NCBI GenBank assembly: GCA_016081115.2
Contig: JABTTQ020002611.1
Coordinates: 481,279 to 545,278 of the forward strand
DNA length: 64,000 nt
Reading direction: 5' to 3'
Origin: Rehmannia glutinosa
Lineage: Eukaryota > Streptophyta > Magnoliopsida > Lamiales > Orobanchaceae
In this document: positions 45,525-55,295 of the stretch, one piece after another
How the letters are laid out: every line of letters starts with the position of its first letter
Numbering within the stretch: the stretch's first letter is position 1
Position numbers and translations under genes: made by a program
The notes under the pieces: generated by a model
What the model was told of the DNA's origin: nothing
What the model saw: the letters and a program-made list of their open reading frames with translations, nothing else
Database searches by the model: none

Positions 45525-45763
45525 GTGTTCTTGTGGTAAGAACACACTCGGGTGATCTAGGTGTTAGGTGTAAGAAGATTGTGGTAATCTTCTTGTTGAG
45601 GTGTTGAAGAATTTGGTATTCTTCAAGATTGAAGATTGTGGTGATCTTTACAAGGTGCCATTGAAGGAAGATTGTGGTAATCTCAAGGTGTTGTTGAAGA
45701 AGAGTGTGGTGCTCTTCAAGGTGTTGTTGTAAGTTAAATTTGTATTAATTGTGGTAATTAATA
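45525..45763 (+). repeat. Seven consecutive hairpins with a shared GTGGT loop
   Basis: Stem/loop/stem units: GTGTTCTT-GTGGT-AAGAACAC (45525), AAGAAGATT-GTGGT-AATCTTCTT (45572), TTGAAGAAT-TTGGT-ATTCTTCAA (45604), AAGATT-GTGGT-GATCTT (45632), AGATT-GTGGT-AATCT (45669), GAAGAGT-GTGGT-GCTCTTC (45699) and TATTAATT-GTGGT-AATTAATA (45743). Stems differ in sequence but pair 5-9 bp (G-T wobbles only in two); the loop is constant apart from one TTGGT. They lie downstream of the TATA box, so they would be in the transcript. The set recurs in the other two C LTR copies. Confidence 0.75.
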
Positions 45764-45985
45764 AAATTCTTTTCCTTTCTCGAAACCCATCCCGGATATC
45801 TTTGGGGTGGTAGAGCATGTAGTCCCTAGGTGGGGTGAAGCTCTATAAATCGATGCGTGTTGTTTACTTTCCGCACCTTTATTCTTGTCTTGGCGTATTT
45901 GGTTCGAAAAAGAGGGCACAATCGAAAAGATGGAGATAATCTATTCACCCCCCTCTAGATTATCGTAGCCGCTTGGACTTACAAG

Positions 45986-45998
45986 TGGTATCAGAGCC
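45986..45998 (+). other. Primer binding site of C, first copy
   Basis: TGGTATCAGAGCC, complementary to initiator Met-tRNA, two bases after the LTR. Confidence 0.85.
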
Positions 45999-46029
45999 AA
46001 ACTCTTTGGCAAGCTCGTTCCACATCGCG

Positions 46030-46919
46030 AGTAAAGAGGAACGATCATCGGCTACGAATGAAGTCTACCTTACCCGTGCCTCCACCACCAAGCCACCACT
46101 ATTTGATTCCAAAAATTATATATTTTGGAAAGAAGAATGGAATGCTATCTACAAGGTTGCGGGTTCGATATTTGGAACACGGTCGTCAATGGAGAATCCA
46201 TTCCGATAAAAGATACACCACACACCTCCAAAGCCTTCAAGGAGCTCAATGATGAAGAGAAGAAAATCATCTCTTTAAATGGTAAAGCTCTTAATGTTAT
46301 TTATTGTTCACTTACCATTTTGGAATATGATCATATTGTAGGAATTAAATCGGCACATGAAGTATGGAGAAAATTAGAAGAAGTATATGCAAATGAAAGG
46401 AGTCACACAAAAGCATCTACTTTTCAAATGGGTACAACTTCAAACCCAACCACATGGGATGAGCTCCTACAACTTCCGACGATGATGAAAACGAGCGTTG
46501 TGTTATGGGCTTGAAGAAAATGAGGTAAGTTCTAAACCTTCCACTTCTTATGATAATGTATTACATAATGATTATAGTGATTTGCAAAATGATTTTGATG
46601 AGCTTCAAAATGAATTCCAAAGCTTGCTTGTTGAATACAAAAATTTGAAAAAGGAATTCAATGTTTTGAAAAATGATAAGGATAATTTATTTACTTCCTA
46701 TGAATCACTATCATGTGCTCACACCACCACACTTGATAAGGTTAGAAACCTTGAAAAATAAAATAGTACTCTTGTTGAGAATATTAATTGCATGAAAAAG
46801 GATTTATCAAAATCCAACTTGAGTACCGATAAAATGACCGATATTGTTGATGTTCATAGTTGTGAGAAATTGAAACAAGGACTTGATCATAAGCCTAGTG
46901 TTGTTAATTATGTGAAAAT
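46030..46919 (+). pseudogene. gag: C gag, first copy, truncated
   Basis: Copia Gag: TKPPLFDSKNYIFWK, then (after a one-base loss) MECYLQGCGFDIWNTVVNGE, LNDEEKKIISLNGKALNVIY, EYDHIVGIKSAHEVWRKLEE and MGTTSNPTTWDE. Past a frameshift comes a coiled coil (DLQNDFDELQNEFQSLLVEY, 46570-46740). It stops at GTGAAAAT, where it runs into LTR sequence at 46920, before the zinc knuckle. No ATG opens the frame, so the true start is unclear. The frameshift near 46500 is shared with the second copy and predates the duplication. Confidence 0.75.
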
Positions 46920-48001
46920 GAGATTGAAGGAATTTGATGCAGGTCGACCCGATCGCCCAGTGGGGTCGACCGGTCACCCCCGGGGTCGATTGGTGCCTCG
47001 CTTGTGCGAGTTTCTTTCTGTTCTTCAAAATTGATAGGAAAACCGGCTGGGCATGGGGTCGACGGTCGTATCCCCCGTCGACCCGCCTGTGTAAAATTGT
47101 GTTCTTATTTTCAAACATCTATTTCTCGCGCGACCGGTCGCCCTATGGTTTGACAGCAAAATTCTAACCGTTGTGCAGCAGACAACTTTCCCTTAAATTG
47201 TGGGATTGATTTCTAACAACTATATTCTTCATTTGTCTTGCAATTTTTTACAGATTTCAATCTCCTAGGAGGAGCCTATCATGTACAAGACATCTTCTAT
47301 AAATAGATGAAGAATTGAAGCAACACAACAAGAGAGAATACTACAACACAACAAGATACATTCAAGCAAACATATTTGTTCTTCATTGTTATTATTCTTG
47401 TTGTAATTTGCCTAGCTTATCACTTTCACATCTTGAGGTATAGGCTTTCATTTCTTGATTACACTTGCACTCAATATTGTATTATTCATTATCGAGTTGT
47501 AATCTTGAATTTGGGTTATCATTCAACACAAGATATCCTTGTGAGTGTTCTTGTGGTAAGAACACACTTGGGTGATCTAGGTGTTAGGTGTAAGAAGATT
47601 GTGGTAATCTTCTTGTTGAGGTGTTGAAGAATTTGGTATTCTTCAAGATTGAAGATTGTGGTGATCTTCACAAGGTGCTATTGAAGGAAGATTGTGGTAA
47701 TCTCCAAGGTGGTGTTGAAGAAGAGTGTGGTGCTCTTCAAGGTGTTGTTGTAAGTTAAATTTGTATTAATTGTGGTAATTAATAAAATTCTTTTTCTTTC
47801 GAAACCCATCCCGGATATCTTTGGGGTGGTAGAGCATGTAGTCCCTAGGTGGGGTGAAGCTCTATAAATCGACGCGTGTTGTTTACTTTCCGCACCTTTA
47901 TTCTTGTCTTGGCGTATTTGGTTCGAAAAAAGAGGGCATAATCGAAAAGATGGAGATAATCTATTCACCCCCTCAGATTCTCGTAGCCGCTTGGACTTAC
48001 A
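46914..48001 (+). repeat. Partial LTR of C, second copy
   Basis: Starts inside the LTR at the equivalent of 44908 (GAAAATGAGATTGAAGG) and runs to the LTR end TTGGACTTACA. The missing U3 start shows that it is not a normal insertion. The hairpin array is at 47545-47783 and the TATA box at 47298. Confidence 0.8.
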
Positions 48002-48003
48002 AG

Positions 48004-48015
48004 TGGTATCGAGCC
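48004..48015 (+). other. Primer binding site of C, second copy, altered
   Basis: TGGTATCGAGCC: CAG of the normal TGGTATCAGAGCC is reduced to CG. As written it would pair less well with the primer tRNA. Confidence 0.65.
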
Positions 48016-48022
48016 AAACTCT

Positions 48023-49200
48023 TTGGCAAGCTCGTTCCACATCGCGAGTAAAGAGGAACGATCATCGGCTACGAATGAAGTCTACCTTACCCGCGCCTCC
48101 ACCACCAAGCCACCACTATTTGATTCCAAAAATTATATATTTTGGAAAGAAAGAATGGAATGCTATCTACAAGGTTGCGGGTTCGATATTTGGAACACGA
48201 TCGTCAATGGAGAATCTATTCCGATAAAAGATACACCACACACCTCCAAAGCCTTCAAGGAGCTCAATGATGAAGAGAAGAAAATCATCTCTTTAAATGG
48301 TAAAGCTCTTAATGTTATTTATTGTTCACTTACCATTTTGGAATATGATCATATTATAGGAATTAAATCGGCACATGAAGTATGGAGAAAATTAGAAGAA
48401 GTATATGCAAATGAAAGGAGTCACAAAAAAGCATCTACTTTTCAAATGGGTACAACTTCAAACCCAACCACATGGGATGAGCTCCCTACAACTTCCGACG
48501 ATGATGAAAACGAGCGTTGTGTTATGGGCTTGAAGAAAATGAGGTAAGTTCTAAACCTTCCACTTCTTATGATAATGTATTACATAATGATTATAGTGAT
48601 TTGCAAAATGATTTTGATGAGCTTCAAAATGAATTCCAAAGCTTGCTTGTTAAATACAAAAATTTGAAAAAGGAATTCAATGTTTTGAAAAATGATAAGG
48701 ATAATTTATTTACTTCCTATGAATCACTATCATGTGCTCACACCACTACACTTGATAAGGTTAGAAATCTTGAAAAATAAAATAGTACTCTTGTTGAGAA
48801 TATTAATTGCATGAAAAAGGATTTATCAAAATCCAACTTGAGTGAGATAAAATGACCGATATTGTTGATGTTCATAGTTGTGATAAATTGAAACAAGGAC
48901 TTGATCATAAGCCTAGTGTTGTTAATTATGTGAAAATAAATCAAGTCCCTATGCATGTTGGTTATTATGCTCCAAAAATTATTACATGCTTCTATTGTGG
49001 TAAAAAGGGTCATACGGTAAATACTTGTTGGGCTAGAAATAGCTCTAATTATTGTTGGAGACATAAAAGTCTCAAAGCTAATCCTAAAGGACCCAAACAC
49101 TTGAGGGTACCACAAAACATTGTCATATTAGGTACCTGTGGAATAATAATCAAGGAAAATTCATACCGCAAGAAGACATCAAATGACCGTCTCATTTGAT
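48023..49200 (+). pseudogene. gag: C gag, second copy, with zinc knuckle
   Basis: Same protein as 46030-46919. The first 174 codons are open (48023-48547; the frame has no ATG near its start, only TTG at 48023). After the shared frameshift come the coiled coil (48517-48780) and then a last segment at 48852-49199. That segment has the CCHC knuckle CFYCGKKGHTVNTC (about 48990-49030) with all four metal ligands intact, followed by a basic tail. The knuckle binds element RNA during packaging. Confidence 0.75.
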
Positions 49201-49640
49201 CAAAGGAGAAGACATCACCACAATGAATTTCAAGAGAAAGACACTATCAACAATGGGAAAGACATAATCCTTGGAAATGGAGCAATCGGATAAGCTATCA
49301 TCAACAAGATGATTTTCAAAGGGAAGATATCATCAACAATGGGAACGACACAACCCATGGAAATGGCGTAATTGGTTAATCATATCTCCCGTTTAAATAA
49401 GCATTTTATTTTGTTATTATGCAAGTTCTTATTTGTGCCTTAATTGCCAAAATGATTTTTCAAAATATTTTTAAAGAGGTCTTCTACATATTTGTGTTTT
49501 TAAAATTTTTTGAAAAGGAGACCTTGTATGATGATTATTAAAGCTCTTGTGTTTTTCCTAGAACTTGCATGTTTATTATCTCTTATGGATTTATAAAGCA
49601 TAATATACTTGTGTTATCTTTTATTGCTTTAGCCTACACT
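49201..49640 (+). other. C interior: two-copy 87-bp repeat, then AT-rich sequence
   Basis: 49228-49290 and 49315-49377 share GA(A/T)ATCATCAACAATGGGAA-like and AACGACA...ATGGAAATGG words, a degenerate tandem duplication. 49380-49640 is AT-rich with no recognised domain. Protease and integrase should lie here but were not found. Confidence 0.4.
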
Positions 49641-49870
49641 TCCATTACTATATTTTGTGCTAGAATTGTTAAAGTATTGTGTAGGATATATATGTCATAA
49701 TATGACAAGAGAGACATAAACTATCGAGGTACGCTCACTTGTGCTATTTTTCTCTCACTCGATATTTGTCATGTCGTATGTTTTTGTGCTCACTTTTGAA
49801 TCATATTCAAAGAATCTCTCAAAAGTGCTAATAAAAGGATTTTTCGATTTTTGAAAGGCACTATTCGATA
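49641..49870 (+). pseudogene. pol: Displaced C pol fragment (RT C-terminal end)
   Basis: In shifting frames: CLCAHF (about 49787), then ESLKSANKRIFRFLKGT-like residues (49810-49860). The same segment occurs again, in its proper place after RT, at 50890-51060. This copy lies upstream of the RT core, so the element is rearranged or two copies are fused. Confidence 0.4.
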
Positions 49871-50200
49871 AAGCTTGTTTTATCCGAGACTTGTGAAGGA
49901 TTATATTTTGTTTTGATAAAATGTTTGATTTTCATCCTTCTCTCAATTTTATGCATTTGATTGCTCATATTCATTCTTGTCAAACTCTTGTTCAAATGCT
50001 TCTTTTAAATGAGGTCTCAACTATATGCTCTAAGGTTTTCATATTTCAAAAGAGACCTTATATAGCTTCCTATAAGCTTATTTGAACTTACATGTTTTAT
50101 GAAACTCTTGATGATTTGTTTAAAAGCATAGTATGTGTTACTTGTTATTGTATCTCTATTATTCGATATTACTATGCTCTTGTGCAAAGATATCTTGTTA
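49871..50200 (+). other. AT-rich stretch, nothing recognised
   Basis: No frame with clear retrotransposon similarity. It lies between a displaced RT tail and the RT core. Confidence 0.3.
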
Positions 50201-51310
50201 AGATTTTGCAGAAATTATTTGATATTTTGGAACAAGTTTGATGACCAAGAGGAGGTTAATAGCTCAAAGGTAATGTCGGGGAAGAAGGTAATTGATTTTG
50301 ATGAAACATTTGCATCCGTAGCATGTTTTTGAAGCTATTCGCATTTTACTTGCCTATTCTTGTTTTAAGAAAATTTCAAGCTTTACCAAATGGATGTTAA
50401 ATCCAATTTTCTAAATGGTTTTATTCAAATAGAAGTCTATGTAAAACAATAGGGGTTTGAAAATTTTTCTAGGACAAATGATTTTTATAAAAGGCCTTGT
50501 ATGTTTAAAAAAGCACCCCGTGTATGGTATGATAGACTTAGCTATTTTTTGTGCAAAATGATTTTACAAGTGGTAAAGTTGATCTACTCTCTTTGTTTTT
50601 CGAAAAAGAACAAGATTGATTACTTGTACAAATTTAAGTTGATTTGGTGCTACTAATGAATCTTTGTGCAAGATACTTTTTCTAAGTTGATGCAAGGTGA
50701 ACTTGAGATGAGCATAATGAGGGAGCTCATATTTCTTCATTGGAATTCAAGTTAAACAATGCCAAGAAGGTGGTTATATTTTACATTCAAAGTATACAAT
50801 AGAACCTTTGAAGAAGTTAGTCATTGAAGAAGGAAGAACCATCTCAACCTCTATGGCTACCAATGTATAATTGACAAAGGTTGAGGAAGGCTTATTGACA
50901 AACATATTCGAGGTATGTTCATTAAATTTTCTTATTCCCATAGACTCGATATTTTTTATGCCTTATGTCTATATGCTCGACTTCAAAAACAATCCCAACG
51001 AATCTCATTAAAGTGCCGTTAAAAGAAATTTTCAAATATTTGAAAGGCACTTCTTCTTATGGTTTGTATATACAAAGTTTTAAAATGTTCATATTTTTCG
51101 GGATAACAAGTCTGTGATTATAATTTCTCAAAATATGGTTCGTCATAATCGAACTAAACATATTGAGATTCGATATCTTTTTCTAAGGGATTGCGTTTCT
51201 AAAAACGAAATTTTGAGATGTGTTTAAATCCGTCTCAAAGAAAACTCGCGGACATTTGTTCATTTACCGCCGAGTCTTTTACCTCATTTCGAGCTTGGTT
51301 ATGACATAAT
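50201..51310 (+). pseudogene. pol: C pol: decayed RT and RNase H
   Basis: Readable in pieces: WNKFDDQEEV, IDFDETFASVA (about 50295), YQMDVKSNFLNGFIQ-like (50385), APRVWYDRLS-like (50515), FGATNESLC (50645), LMQGELEMSIM-like (50690) and CLYARLQKQSQRIS-like (50970). RNase H traces include DNKSVIIISQNMVRHNRTKH (about 51105-51160). The YVDD core is lost in a deletion near 50640. It is far more decayed than the gag copies. Confidence 0.5.
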
Positions 51311-51615
51311 GTATATTGAATGAGGTCTACATTTGCATTTTGCACGTTTTAAAACTTAGGGGCAAAAATCGAATTTTTAGTTCAAACTTCGGATTTTGCA
51401 AAATCAAGACGGGCGATGGTGAGGCTAAGGCCGCCGGTCGCCCATGCCTCCGCCGGTCGCCCTAGCCTCCAACCGGTCGCCCACAGTGATTTCATGGTTA
51501 AAATGCCTTGTTTCGACTTAGCCATTTTGGCGTTTTTCTTCTATATTTCGTCCCTTTTGCAAATTTCACACACAATTCACTTCAAATGAGTTTTGTTGCA
51601 TAAATTACATATTTT
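51311..51615 (+). other. C 3' region with three CCGGTCGCCC repeats
   Basis: No ORF. 51432-51482 holds three tandem GC-rich units, GCCGGTCGCCCATGCCTCC, GCCGGTCGCCCTAGCCTCC and ACCGGTCGCCC, related to the U3 palindromes. This is a different U3-like sequence from that of the 5' LTR. Confidence 0.45.
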
Positions 51616-52203
51616 GGGGTATAGGCTTTCATTTCTTGATTACACTTGCACTCAATATTGTATTATTCATTATCGAGTTGTAATCTTGAATTTGGGTTAT
51701 CATTCAACACAAAATATCCTTGTGAGTGTTCTTGTGGTAAGAACACACTTGGGTGATCTAGGTGTTAGGTGTAAGAAGATTGTGGTAATCTTCTTGTTGA
51801 GGTGTTGAAGAACTTGGTATTCTTTAAGATTGAAGATTGTGGTGATCTTCACAAGGTGCCGTTGAAGGAAGATTGTGGTAATATTCAAGGAGATTGTGGT
51901 AATCTCAAGGTGGTGTTGAAGAAGAGTGTGGTGCTCTTCAAGGTGTTGTTGTAAGTTGAATTTGTATTAATTGTGCTAATTAATAAAATTCTTTTTCCTT
52001 TTGAAACCCATCCCGGATATCTTGGGGTGGTAGAGCACGTAGTCCCTAGGTGGGGTGAAGCTCTATAAATTGACGCGTGTTGTTTACTTTCCGCACCTTT
52101 ATTCTTGTCTTGGCGTATTTGGTTCGAAAAAGAGGGCATAATCGAAAAGATGGAGATAATCTATTCACCACCCCTCTAGATTATCGTAGCGCTTGGACTT
52201 ACA
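51616..52203 (+). repeat. 3' LTR of C, R/U5 part only
   Basis: From GGTATAGGCTTTCATTTCTT to TTGGACTTACA it matches 45416-45983; upstream of that the sequence is unrelated. The hairpin array is present with an extra AGATTGTGGTAATCT unit (51887-51905). The last hairpin has loop GTGCT. A chimeric LTR. Confidence 0.65.
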
Positions 52204-52208
52204 TCAAC
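52204..52208. other. Target site duplication of element C, right copy
   Basis: TCAAC, matching 44534-44538. A4 ORF3 continues on both sides. Confidence 0.7.
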
Positions 52209-53703
52209 TACCTTGGACTTCTCTATCGCCTTAACCTTGTCGTTATCCTTCTTCTTATACATGATTGTTGTGCAAAACTCGATCGAGAGCCGAGCAGATA
52301 ACAATATTCCAAAAAGCCGATGAGGAAGTCTTCCTCCTCAATGAATTCTTGACTTTCAATTCAAGACCGGGCCGCACTCGGCTTTCAGGCTCCTGCGCAG
52401 CGGCTTGTCTTCAATTTCTGGGTATGCGGGGGATAGGATTGGAATATCATCATCGTCATTATCCTACATATGATCTTAAGTAGACTTTTCTTCCTCAACA
52501 ACAATCGCAAATGTCGAGGGGATGTCACAACTAACTCTTCCATTATAGTATTAGTTGTGTCCGGTTTGGATGTCTCAACTATAAGCCAAACATCTATCTC
52601 TTGTTGAGATGTATGTGGCCGAGCGATTGCTTGAGTTTCTTGCTCGATCCTTTACACACCATCTCCGATCTTAGATATTTGATGCTCATCGACAAAGCGG
52701 ACCTTCTCAACCTCTTGGTGGCTCAACAGCTAAGCGACTTCTTTACCAGCCTCCTCCCTGGTTTTTCTATCCAGAGGAACTTCAACTTTTCCTCTTGTTC
52801 CTCGGCTATGATAATAGAATCGCCACCTTTAATTTCTTTACAACTTGGTGGCTTGTGGGGCACAACTGTTCTCTTATTTCAGTCTTGGAGAGGGAGGTGG
52901 GGTAGGCTTAGGTGAGGGGGCTTTAGCGGCTTGATTGTGTCCACGGGGACATTCTCGTTGATTCCCCCCTTGGATGTTGTAGACTTCTTTGCATGGGCCC
53001 GCCTCTCGACCACCGGAGAGGTTAACCTTAAACATCTTCTTGTTTGCGTGAAAGGTTTTTCCATTGGGGAGAGGAACACTTTGTTTTCCATCGAAGGCCT
53101 AGAATCGGACCATATCCCAATGAGTGGCAAATTTCCCATTTTGGCCAACCTTCATGTTTAACACATTCGGCATAGTCAAGAAGACAAACTCGGCTAGGGT
53201 TTCCTTTTTTTTAAGTTACGCACACACACTTCACTTTGGGGATAGAACCCCGACCTCCCACACAGAGGGAGTGATACCACTGATTGACTTCCTTCTCTTC
53301 CAAGATGGCTTCCATTACAATAAACTTAGCTTGAGAGAGCTGATTGAATGAGCCAAACTTCATATCAATACACTTCGCTACCACATCCATGACTTGTGGT
53401 AGTCTTATTTAATTAGCTTCTTCAACGGTGAGTAGTTTGGTTTTGCAAAGAAACCTCGAGTTTGGATATCTCCTTCCAAGAAGAAACCAAATCTATGTCC
53501 TTACCAGTTAACTCTTTCAAACCACTAGTAGGAGAAAATGGTGTTCATCTAGGTCACCGTAGTCAACTTAAATTTCTTGTTGTTGACGGATGAGCGAATC
53601 TCATCATCGTGAACCTTAGCATTCACGTAGTACAGGCAACTTTTTCAAGGTAGGTATGAGAAAACTCCATAGTGAGAAACTTCTTGAGACCAACTTTCTC
53701 AAC
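52209..53703 (-). pseudogene. A4 ORF3, N-terminal part
   Basis: Minus strand. ELTGKDIDLVSSWKEISKLE (about 53510) corresponds to VDLAAAWKEVAKPR in A2. MDVVAKCIDMKFGSFNQLSQ and MEAILEEKEVNQ (53400-53290) are followed by a SINE, and the frame resumes with LNMKVGQNGKFATHW and FHANKKMFKVNLSGG (53160-53020). The next part is acidic and proline-rich (VPVDTIKPLKPPHLSLPHLP). This is the plant-transposon-like N-terminal domain of ORF3. The A3 insertion at 53704 removes it from its own pol. Confidence 0.6.
53204..53290 (-). mobile_element. SINE inserted in A4 ORF3
   Basis: Minus strand: a box A-like AATCAGTGGTATCACTC (53285-53271), a box B-like GGTCGGGGTTCTATCCCC (53254-53238) and an A-run at 53212-53205. 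A2 and A3 have an uninterrupted frame at this spot (EKKVNxWAxFVF), so they show the empty site. The short AAGGAA on both sides is a possible target duplication. Confidence 0.5.
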
Positions 53704-55171
53704 TGTTGGGAAAATTTATGTATAGATTTTGATGATACCATGTAAAACTTAGATTAGAAAATTGGCACCCCTTTCAAATGTAATTCAACTTGTAATAGAT
53801 GGGGCTATATGAGTGAGTTGAAGACAACCAAGTTGAAGATTACAAGACTCGACTAAAGATTGAAGATGAAGACCCAAGCGTATGGCGGTGAGTGAAGTGA
53901 AGAGAATAATCATCAAGTGATAGAAAAGTGTCTCGATCGACTTATTGATAGAGAAGTCATTCCAAGATTATTGGAATCGAATGTGAAAGGGGTATGCGTG
54001 AGACATGACTCGATAAAGTGAAAGAGATCCGTTGTCTAGACAAGTCAAAGTTTTGCTAGAAATGGGCATTTTGGCATTTTGCCAACAATAAGGCATTTTC
54101 TTTGAAAGAGTGCAAAAGCAAGGAACCAATGAGATGTACACGAAAGTGCATAGGCTAAGGAAAAAGGCTGAGCATTAAATTCAAGGTATGATCTCCATTG
54201 ATCTTTGCGCAAGATAAGACCAGCCAACAACCTCACGAGTCTTGTTTGAAAAATGTGTCTATCTCTTCAATGGACATATTTTCAAACGTGCACTATAAAA
54301 AGACCGAGGTGTCATTTGAGAGAAGTTACTAACCCAATCTATATCAAGCATACAATCATTCAAGCAATAACCTCGCAATATATCTCTCAAGCTTAGAAAG
54401 AATACCTCAAGCCTAAACTCGAAGGAAATCGATCCAACACACTCGGTGAAGGAAAGACAACTTGATCGGTTGAAGAGGAAAAATTGTTTTCAAGAACCAT
54501 AGGTCTACTCTCCAAGGTTGAAGGAGGTGTAGTAAGGTTCCATCAAACCGAGCCTTGAACTTTGTTGGAGGGCTACGCGATCAAGCACAAAGGTTTGAAG
54601 GAAGTCAAGTAAAGGATAATTGTCTTGTGAATAAGTTGAGGTCCCGGGAGCGGCATGTTATGTGATCAAAGCCGACTGATTGTTAACTACTTTGTAACCA
54701 AGTCAAGTTACATAGTGGATTCCTCCAGGAGTTGGAGAAGAGTGGACTAGAGGAATTACCCCATCCTCGAACTACTATAAATTGTTTGTGTCATTTACTT
54801 TTAGCACAATTTATTTCTCGCATTATTTTAATATCTCGCTAATAAGTTAAATTGCTAAAGTCTTTGATAATAGCATTGCTAAAACAAGTTGAAAAACATA
54901 CTCAAAATTCTAAGGGTGAAAGCTTTACGCTTGTAAAACCAAGTCAATGCTTTTATAAGTCTTAGTTGAAAACAACTAAGTTACACTATCAAAAACTCAA
55001 TCCGAGTCCATTGAGTGGGTAACTTTGTTGTGTAAGACAACCTAGCTATCCCTCAAGGACTTATCCGACTTGACTCAACTCTAATATTGTTTGAAAGGAC
55101 TAAAATCGAAAAATTGGTAAAGTTAATTCAACCCCCTCTAAACTTTACACATCACCCCTTTGGGACCTACA
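53704..55171 (+). repeat. 5' LTR of A3
   Basis: TGTTGGGAAAATTTATGTAT ... CCCCTTTGGGACCTACA, 1,468 bp. TATA box at 54294; covarying hairpin at 54687-54718. Followed by the PBS and gag in the normal spacing. Confidence 0.75.
54294..54301 (+). promoter_or_regulatory. LTR TATA box (A3)
   Basis: TATAAAAA in GTGCACTATAAAAAGACCGA, at the same place as in A1 and the A2 3' LTR. Confidence 0.5.
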
Positions 55172-55173
55172 AG

Positions 55174-55187
55174 TGGTATTAGAACGG
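55174..55187 (+). other. Primer binding site of A3, mutated
   Basis: TGGTATTAGAACGG against TGGTATCAGAGCGG in A2: C to T in CAG and G to A in GAGC, as expected from deamination of methylated cytosines. Confidence 0.65.
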
Positions 55188-55295
55188 TTGGTTCATTAAG
55201 GCTTCCGCACTTCTTGAACTAGATCTCATTCTTTTTCAAAGAATCAACACTTGAGTTTTTTCTAAAGCTTTTATTTCAAAAGCAAAGTTATTATC

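Larger units (their letters stand above)
44539..45983 (+). repeat. 5' LTR of element C
   Basis: TGTTTGATAAATGATTTTAT ... CGCTTGGACTTACA, 1,445 bp, followed by the PBS. U3 has an array of GGTCGACCGGTCGCC words (44850-45135). A TATA box is at 45278, and the R/U5 part carries seven hairpins with a common GTGGT loop (45525-45763). Confidence 0.8.
44539..52203 (+). mobile_element. Element C: copia (Sirevirus-like) retrotransposon with internal tandem duplication
   Basis: 7,665 bp bounded by TCAAC duplications and inserted in A4 ORF3. Order: complete 5' LTR, PBS, truncated gag, partial LTR, PBS, longer gag, rearranged fragments of RT/RNase H, chimeric 3' LTR. Integrase was not seen. The two gag copies are nearly identical by eye, so the duplication is young compared with the decayed pol. 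Confidence 0.75.

Noticed and set aside
45525..45763. CRISPR-like array
   Set aside because: Repeats are hairpins with variable stems inside an LTR of a plant retrotransposon; there are no constant repeats with unique spacers and no cas genes.
44539..48001. Two independent C insertions side by side
   Set aside because: Only one pair of TCAAC duplications exists, the second LTR lacks its start, and the gag/LTR junction shows GAAAAT microhomology. A single rearranged element fits better.
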